This document shows, in pieces, positions 53,207 through 60,000 of a stretch of 60,000 nt of DNA. This DNA comes from Adiantum capillus-veneris (taxonomy: Eukaryota; Streptophyta; Polypodiopsida; Polypodiales; Pteridaceae): NCBI GenBank assembly GCA_014529385.2, contig CM043966.1, positions 91,250,587 through 91,310,586 on the forward strand, written 5' to 3'. The position numbers were made by a program, and so were the translations under genes. A model generated the notes under the pieces. That model saw only the letters and a program-made list of their open reading frames with translations, was not told where the DNA came from and ran no database searches. Position 1 is the first letter of the stretch. Every line of letters starts with the position of its first letter.

Positions 53207-54942
53207 TGCACCTATGCTCTGGTCATGTGCTAGAGGATGAGTACATCGAGAGTGTCTCCATTTACGCGGGCACTCATTATTCCTCTACCTTAGGCTCTAG
53301 GCCCTCAGCGGGAACCCAAGATAGTACCACTCAAGACCGCATATTGCATCCAGTGACTCTTCCTCTGACTACAATGTCAAGGACGGTTACCCAATGCCTA
53401 ATCCTGATAGCTCAAGCCAAGACATGCATGCCATGGGTCCACGCTCCGGGCGGAGCGTGCTTAGCCACTTGAAGGAAACCTTTAGTAGAGCCACTCGCTC
53501 CGAACATGGAGCTAACGATGTAAATGAGGGGGGTGGGAAAGAAAATTCTCCATTCATGACCAACATAGACCATATGCTTTTAGAGAGTGTGCACGTAAAT
53601 ACTCCATTCACCGTACCCCCTGACTCTTCAGAGCTATTCACCTCCGAGCTTATATTACCTGATGGTAGAAGCCTTGCTGAAGTACAAGAAGTTGAGGGTA
53701 TATCATTGCGGCTAGGGAAAAAGAAATCGAGAGCTTACACAAGGTAGAGGAACCAAGAGAATTAAAAGCGAAAGCCCCTATGTCAATGTCATTGCAAGGA
53801 GATCAATCAAGTGCTCCTAAATTAGCGACCACTAAGAGTCAACCCATAAACAACCACATTGCATCTAGTTCAAAGGACACCCCTAGCACCTCAATCCTAG
53901 ATGCAACATTCCTAAATGAGAACTGGGAGTACGAACTACAAACAAAAACTCTAATCGACCTATACACAGATCACACCTATCACGTGGATTGGTTAGATGT
54001 CTACAATCCACAAAGGGTGCTACTAGTGTAGAGGATCAACAACAAAGAGTTTGTGAGGTCATCCATAGGGTCATTGAGCTAGAGAGACAGAATAAGGGGA
54101 TCCACATGCCTTCAACGGGTCTCATGAGATTCTTTGATACATGGAAGGCTAAACAACCTACCTTATCTCAAATGGACACTCCCTCGATAAGTCCGATGGA
54201 TCCTCCATATGTTGTTTTTCCAGGGGTCTCAGTGCAATCTGAGCCCACAACTGATAGCTTTACCTTTCCAAGTTTAGCTCATCTCTCTCTTGATGACACC
54301 AAGGCTACCATGCCTACCCCCATAATGGGCATGCCAAGAAACACACCATGGACCTCATTTGTTAGTAAAGCACCACTACATGGTAGCTCAATGACTGCAA
54401 CAATACCTACAAGTGTGTACCAACCGTATACACCTATGGGTCCTCATACTCATGTAGTTCCTACCCCTCCCATTGCTTCAACAACCTATACTCCACAACC
54501 ACAACACCCAAGCTCTTATTTCCATGGGACCATACCGGCTAGCATTAGCATGTCACATCCAACGTCTACTATGCCTAGGGCCACATATATGAACTTTGGG
54601 CCGCCACATGGCACAACACCGTACGAAACGTGGAACCCAAGGGCTTCCTATGCGCCAAGCCCGATGCCAATACCTACTCCATATGTAGTCTTTGGAGCGC
54701 CTTCACCCACGGTTCCTGCTTGCTTAGGTGACCTGGTAAATTTTGCTCAAGCTGTCGATCGATCTATTACTAAGAATATGCGTAACAAGCCTGATAGAGA
54801 ACCTAGAAGTAAGGCATTACAAATAGCCAAGCTCACACAAACATTTAGTGGATACGGGGATGTGAGAAAGCATATCAAAGTGATTGAACAAATATGCGAT
54901 TCTCTAGAGAACACAATGACCAGCATAAGAGTAATTATTTAA
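53207..54942 (+). pseudogene. gag N-terminal region, decayed B copy
   Basis: ATG at 53207 gives MHLCSGHVLEDEYIE, matching MHLRSGRVLEHEHIE of element B. It is then broken into frames 53394-53747, 53780-54031 and 53989-54942. The last contains GDLVNFAQAVDRSI and DREPRSKALQIAKL, the start of the gag core. The Pro/Ser-rich N-terminus is less conserved than the core, as expected for gag. Confidence 0.85.
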
Positions 54943-56171
54943 GCCTAACCTTAAGTGGAAAGGCAGGGGATTGGTATAGAACCCTAAGGTTGGAAGAAAA
55001 AACAATTTACCCTACTCTTAGGAGACTGTTCTTTCAAGAATACATACGAGATGGAGTGCTTTGGGGTATAGCCTCTCATCTCCAAAAAGCCCAAGGAGAG
55101 GAAGGAGAGTTGGTGAGAGACTCTATTAGTCTCTTAAAGCATTTGAATGCTCATTGTAATCCAAATGAGCGCTTCAATAATAATCAATTTCTTGATAGAT
55201 TCATTAGAGGATTACAACATGAGGATATCTACAATGGCCTACTCATTAAAGGTATCACCATTTGTGAAGCAGTCACCACCAATGCGATCCAATTGGAGGA
55301 TAATTTAATGATTCAAGGAGAAAGAGTGTCTACTGAGCCTAAATCTACTAGCTCGCAAGCATCGGGGCATCAACCAATGACCCTAAAGCCTATTGCTAAG
55401 GAGCCAAACATATCTGAGATGACTTTAGAGGATCTCACCAAGGCCATTCAAGAGAGCCTTAAAGACAATCGTGCTCAACAAACCATCATATGTATCCAAG
55501 AAGGGAGCAACAATGGTGCTCAATATGCTATGGTCCCAATAGTACCAGTGAATGCCCTACTTTTAGAGTAAAATTCAATGGGAATTGCAATGCATGTGGG
55601 AGATATGGTCATCAAGCTAAGGATCATTGCATAGTAGTATTTAAGTGCGCGATGGCCAATAGACCAACCTTAGCATGGACAGACACACCTCGAGTGCCTG
55701 CATTGATGGCAGCTCCACCTCTTGAACAAACGTCACAACACATGGTCCCTAGGTCCCAAAATGTTGTTCAAACAACACCCTTATCACCTCCAGTGCTAGG
55801 ACTGCAACCACCACATCTGAGAATCACTTCTGCGAATCAAGTGGGTTGTGAGTCATCTATTGCTTGTTTGGAAGGCTGCAAGGAAGATATAGACCCTAAT
55901 ATTGCCTATGGGATGGATACGCTTGAAGAAAGTCCACAATACTACATGGAGGACTATTGGGGACAAGCCAAATATGTCTATCAAGTAGTTGCTCTTGCTG
56001 CAAGAGGCTAAAATATCAAATTACACTGCTAAGAGACCACGTCTTCAATGTTATGAGTGTGGAGGTCCACATCGGGTGGCTGAGAGTCCTATTAGGCTAC
56101 AAAAGAACATCATACTAATACAAACCAATCAAAAAAGCACGTCTACAATGCTATTACTCATGTGTAATTGA
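54894..56171 (+). pseudogene. gag core and zinc knuckles, decayed B copy
   Basis: 54894-55571 holds the gag core (LSLTLSGKAGDWYRTLRLEE, RFNNNQFLDRFIRGL). 55490-56011 continues with CSICYGPNSTSEC (the histidine lost) and CNACGRYGHQAKDHC. 55989-56171 has CYECGGPHRVAES (last cysteine lost). The fourth knuckle runs into a TGA after CN. Each zinc site but one has lost a ligand or its spacing. Confidence 0.85.
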
Positions 56172-57010
56172 TGAGGCATAGATCATTTGATTGCCCAATG
56201 TCCAAATAATCCAAATGCACCGAAGATCATGCCATTAAACTTGATTGAGGTTACTGAGGAGCCATCACAAAGTACACATGTGGTACCAGTAAATATACTC
56301 ACACGATTGATGCTCCAAAAATAAAATTATATTCTTGAAGAAAGAGACACGACATCAATTGCCCAATCTCAGAAGAAGAACAAAACACGAAGAGATCGCA
56401 AAAAACAGCGAAGTCAGACCCCAGTTTGAAGACCAATATAGGGATTGGTGACGACCCCGTATATATGAACAACGCTGAAGAGGATTCTGATTCAGGTGAA
56501 ACCGTGGAGACCAAAATGACCACTAGGAAAGAAACCAACAAGGAAGATCGTCATGAGCCACAATGGCTAGGATCTAAGAAGAAGATAGAACTTATTCAAA
56601 CCCTTTAGAGGAGATCGAGTGGGTCAAGCAATTAAGGAGTTTCGTAGAAGATACCCAAAGGGATCTAGAGCCATCACCTAGGTAGATCTAGATTACAGAC
56701 ACAGTATTCCCTACGCAACAACAACCTCAAAAAGTCCATAGACCCCTAGCCATACCTAGTGTCATCGAAGAAGAAAGTGACTTAAAGTCATGGGAAAGTG
56801 GGCGTACTCACTTCTTGTTGGAAAGAATGTTTACAGAGGGACTACCTGACCCTATTGAAGAAATGGAGATCTGATCTTCCCCACATCAAGAAATGAAGCC
56901 CAAAAGGTACAGTTAAATATTGCCAAATTGATGGATTTCATGGCTTCAGAGGTTAGAACCACCATCATGTCCAAACTATATGGAGAGCCTGAGCTATTCT
57001 TAGCTCTTCA

Positions 57011-57076
57011 ATCTTTCCTCAATGGAGAACTGATCTTTCCTCAATGGAGAACTGATCTTTCCTCAATGGAGAACTG
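57011..57076 (+). repeat. 22 bp triplication in the decayed B copy
   Basis: Three units of ATCTTTCCTCAATGGAGAAC plus TG; element B has one. The extra 44 bp shifts the frame. Confidence 0.95.
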
Positions 57077-57198
57077 ACGGTCGTGCTACCACAATTTGCA
57101 CAGATGGATGAAGTTAGGGAGACACCAATAGAGGAGGAGCACTTAGATCCACAACCCAACCTAGATGAGAACCCTATTGTAGAAATACCTGTTAACAA

Positions 57199-57834
57199 GT
57201 GGGACAATACTTTGAGGGAGATGAATCCAATGCGACCATACCAATCACTACCAAGGGATTAACTGTGAAGGGAATCCTTGATGGTGGCGTTGGGGTTAGC
57301 ATTGTGACTAAAAATTGCTGGAAAAATATGGGAAGACCTCACCTTGGAACCACAACCATAGTAGTAAAGATGGCCAATGTGTATATTGTTAAACCTACTG
57401 GGATGCTAGAAGATCTCAAGATCAAGGTCTTTGGACATAAAACAAGAATTACCTTCATTGTTATGGATTTCTCCAAGCACACTATGGCATCTGCAATGAT
57501 CTTAGGACGTCCTTTCATGAGGGAAGCAAAAATGGTGCACGACTGGTCTAAATACCATGTCTACTTGCAGTTCCAAGATTCTGTTATTCGAGTAGATCTT
57601 GTAATTGGTCGAGCACATCCTCTAGGAAACAGGTTTATAATTGATCATAGATCTGACACCACAGTTCACTTGGCCCCATTGCAATATTGTTACACGTGTA
57701 AAGTGAACACTGATGTTGGGGAAAATTCTGCTTATATAGATGTACTACTTGGGATGAGTGAGTCGGACAATGTGGATTGGGTCCACCTAGCAGCAACCAT
57801 AGACACTTGGGAAACAGGGGGACGACCTGGGTAA
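57199..57834 (+). pseudogene. First protease domain, decayed B copy
   Basis: GQYFEGDESNATIPITTKGL, active site LDGGVGVSIV and LGRPFMREA match element B. The D-G-G active site is shared, so it is a family trait. The frame changes at about 57800 (ETGGRPG), where element B continues. Confidence 0.88.
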
Positions 57835-58826
57835 CACCTAAGGGGGATGAAATGCCACCACTCGTACCCTTAAATATGGTAGAAGCAATGCATATAGCTT
57901 CTCATGACCTACAAGATGAAGGTTTGACTGGCATTGGAACTAGTAGTGTCTCACAAGACTATAGACCACATGATTTGGGGTCAAAATCATCAATTGAAAT
58001 TGACTGTGAGGACAAAGAATTTGAGTTAAATCTTTGTGCAAATGTGGGGACAAACCATTCAGGTCCCAGTGGTACCCTAGATGACAATCTATCCAAGGGA
58101 GAAGAAGACACAAGTAGCGATTCATCTAGTGACTCTTCACTGGAGATCGGTCATAATAAAAAATTAGACAAGAAGAGTAAGAGATATAAGAGGCAACGAT
58201 ATCAATCAAATATGCGTGCTAGAATAAAGGAAAAGGAATCTACCGCAGAATGGTTTAATTATATAGGGGTATGTGATGCTCATTGAAAGTTGGTAGATAG
58301 CTGGGGTGAATACCTTCAAAGCGTTATGTGGTGTAGTCCACAACCCATTGACATTGCACAACTAGAGGCTACAGAGAAGCCAAAGTTGAGTTATACCGTA
58401 AGGAGACAACACAATTGAGAGTTAGCTCAACAACAAAAGGAATCGGAAGCGAAATCACAGTCCACAGAACAACAGGACCTTACAGACTTACACCCTACAC
58501 ATGAACATTTCAAATCCTACACCACAGACGAACGTAAGGTTGTGTATACAAAGGCTCAAAGAAAACCTATCGATGGAAGCAATGGAGTCTATGATGGTCC
58601 ACCAGTGATAGTTAAGGAAATAGAGGTAGCAGACCAAGGAGAAGAGTCCAAACCTGTTTTCATTGCCCAAGATCTAACAGAGACTGAGGAGTGTGTACTT
58701 AAAGAACTTCTCAAGGAATATGGGGATAGATTTGCTTGGACATACCATGATATGAAAGGTGTTTCACCTTCCGTGGTGCAACACACAATCCCCATGAATA
58801 GCATGGCTAAACCAGTTCAAAAATGA
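57777..58826 (+). pseudogene. Protease-RT linker and RT start, decayed B copy
   Basis: 57777-58286 holds the acidic/serine-rich linker (SSDSSSDSSLEIG) and the AEWFNYIGVCDAH motif, ending in a TGA that replaces the arginine of element B. 58542-58826 has KPIDGSNGVYDGP, FAWTYHDMKGVSPSVVQHTI, ending in a TGA. RT proper is missing beyond 58870. Confidence 0.85.
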
Positions 58827-58870
58827 CCCTACCCAATGAATCCTAAATATGCAAAGATCGTTCAAGAAGG

Positions 58871-59600
58871 GGTAAACGTGTTGTTCAATTTCTCACAGTT
58901 TATGTAAACCATGAAAGAAATTGTGACAACCTCAGAGATCATCCTCTTCCAAAGGTGAGCAAAGAGTTTCATGATCATAGGGAAATGTTGGGTTTTGGCC
59001 AAGCACCATTGTAAAGCAGGATTACAGTCGTACAGAAAGAAAAAGGGTCTCGCTTGATCCAAAAATAGGTGAAACTTTCTCAACGGGCTCTCATAAGGAA
59101 TGGATCATTATGTTTTACAAAACTTGAAGATTTGAAGAGATGTGAGAGGCAATAGGTACATAATGTACAAATAGGCATGAAAGAGAGTGGGTTGCTAGAG
59201 CCTATTGAAAATGTTTTGGGTTTGTGTGAGCAAGTTTCTTTTGTAGATACTATGGGTGAGCTTGATGCTATAATGGAGTCTAGTTTGCATCTTGAAAATG
59301 AAGTTGTGGAAGTATTCTCTATGGAAATGTATCAAGTAATAGAAACCTTTAAAGAAAACCAAACAGTTGGCCAACAAGTCCATGTTGAAACTAAATACAA
59401 GAGTGTAGCATAGAAGGTGAAACCAATAGCTTCACCCTTACCACCCACCAACAGGAAAAAGATTGAGCAGGCTTCTTTGCAACCAAGTTTGAGGAATCCT
59501 AAAAAGATTGGGCACACCTTCACAAAGGATTCTTTTCAAGAGTTGCAGATTGGTTGTGAGGAGTTTCTAACACAAGAGGAGACAAAAATGCTTTAAAAAA
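58871..59600 (+). pseudogene. Degenerate linker region of a different Ty3 element
   Basis: Sequence unrelated to element B starts at about 58871. The frame from 59177 is open for 78 codons (MKESGLLEPIENVLGLCEQV), has a TAG at 59411, then continues in frame to 59595 with basic and acidic segments (KKIEQASLQPSLRNPKK, LQIGCEEFLTQEETKML). It directly precedes the RT start below, so it is probably the gag/protease-RT linker of that element. Confidence 0.5.
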
Positions 59601-60000
59601 TTTCTTTCAAATCATGGTAAGGCTTTTGCATTTGAGCCACTTGAGATAGGATGTGTTGATCCTTCTATTGTAGCTCCTATGGTAATTTTTACAATACCTC
59701 ATGTGCCTTGGAATCTGCGGCCTATTCCGGTTCCAAAGGCTCATTTGCCCAAATTAGTAGAGCTGTTGAATGAAAAGATCAAAATGGGGATTTTGGAGCC
59801 TTCTTGTGCTCCATACTCAAACAGGTGGTTCACAATTTTGAAGAAGAATGGTGATCTATGCTTCATTCAAGATATGCAACCAGTGAAGCAGTGTGATGGT
59901 GGTATTGCCTTGTGTCAGAAAACATACATAGAGACATTGCTATGTAAGTTTGGACTTGAGGATTGCAAACCTATTTCCAGTCCCATGGAAACATGTTTGA
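59601..60000 (+). pseudogene. Chimeric ORF: Ty3/gypsy RT start fused to Ty1/copia RT end
   Basis: The open frame to the window edge first reads HGKAFAFEPLEIGCVDP, PIPVPKAHLPKLVELLNEK, MGILEPSCAPYSNRWFTILK and FIQDMQPV, the N-terminal fingers of a Ty3-type RT. At about 59885 it changes to IALCQKTYIETLLCKFGLED and CKPISSPMET, which is the C-terminal RT region of Ty1/copia elements. The fusion is in frame. It may extend beyond the window. Confidence 0.75.

Larger units (their letters stand above)
52761..58870 (+). mobile_element. Decayed relative of element B, truncated in RT
   Basis: Parallels element B from the leader hexamer array through gag, zinc knuckles, protease and the start of RT, with many frameshifts and stops. 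It breaks off at about 58870, just after the RT entry motif MNPKYAKIVQE. No LTR was found on either side. Roughly three quarters identity to B by eye, so it is an older, separate insertion. Confidence 0.9.

Noticed and set aside
1-60000. Window as a centromere
   Set aside because: Chromovirus-like elements and an H3-like gene are suggestive, but there is no satellite array and no evidence of CENH3 chromatin.

Overview
The window looks like a repeat-dense stretch of a land-plant nuclear genome. The evidence is plant-type Ty3/gypsy and Ty1/copia retrotransposons in several layers, an element primed by tRNA-Asp, short GT-AG introns of 75 to 93 bp, and an H3-like gene whose histone fold most resembles plant CENH3. 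My leaning is a large-genome non-seed plant such as a fern, but nothing here fixes the species.

Layout. 1-5863 is a decayed chromovirus-like Ty3 element on the plus strand (called A1), ending in a 1.7 kb LTR. 5864-7900 is flanking DNA that reappears, together with that LTR, as an inverted copy at 46135-49723. 9609-17824 is the only clear non-retrotransposon island. On the plus strand it holds a multi-exon transposase-like pseudogene and then a histone H3/CENH3-like gene with a long tail and one amber stop. On the minus strand, convergent with these, are two intron-containing genes of unknown function. Two related perfect hairpins lie between the convergent pairs. 18607-26963 is a jumble: copia-type LTR repeats, an LTR called C, a decayed minus-strand Ty3 element, fragments of an unknown gene, a copia RNase H end and a Ty3 RT fragment.

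26964-49723 is a second, minus-strand chromovirus-like element (A2). A complete 13.5 kb Ty3-type element (B) has inserted inside its 3' LTR at 27360-40860, leaving a 5 bp target duplication (CTCAC). Element B has nearly identical LTRs, a tRNA-Asp primer site and an uninterrupted 2767-residue polyprotein (four zinc knuckles, protease, RT, RNase H, integrase). It also has unusual 3' cargo: a second retropepsin-like domain after integrase that is cut by a stop codon, an ORF with four W-[VI]-P-K motifs, and a small acidic ORF. 49724-52300 holds a minus-strand LTR (C) with a variant tRNA-Asp primer site and no coding sequence. 52761-58870 is a badly decayed relative of element B. The last kilobase is a Ty3 RT fragment fused to a Ty1/copia RT fragment.

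How it fits together: most of the sequence is nested retrotransposons of different ages, with element B by far the youngest. The part least explained by known families is the 9.6-17.8 kb island, where a possibly mobile gene sits 140 bp from an H3-like histone. The second-protease and accessory-ORF region of element B comes next.
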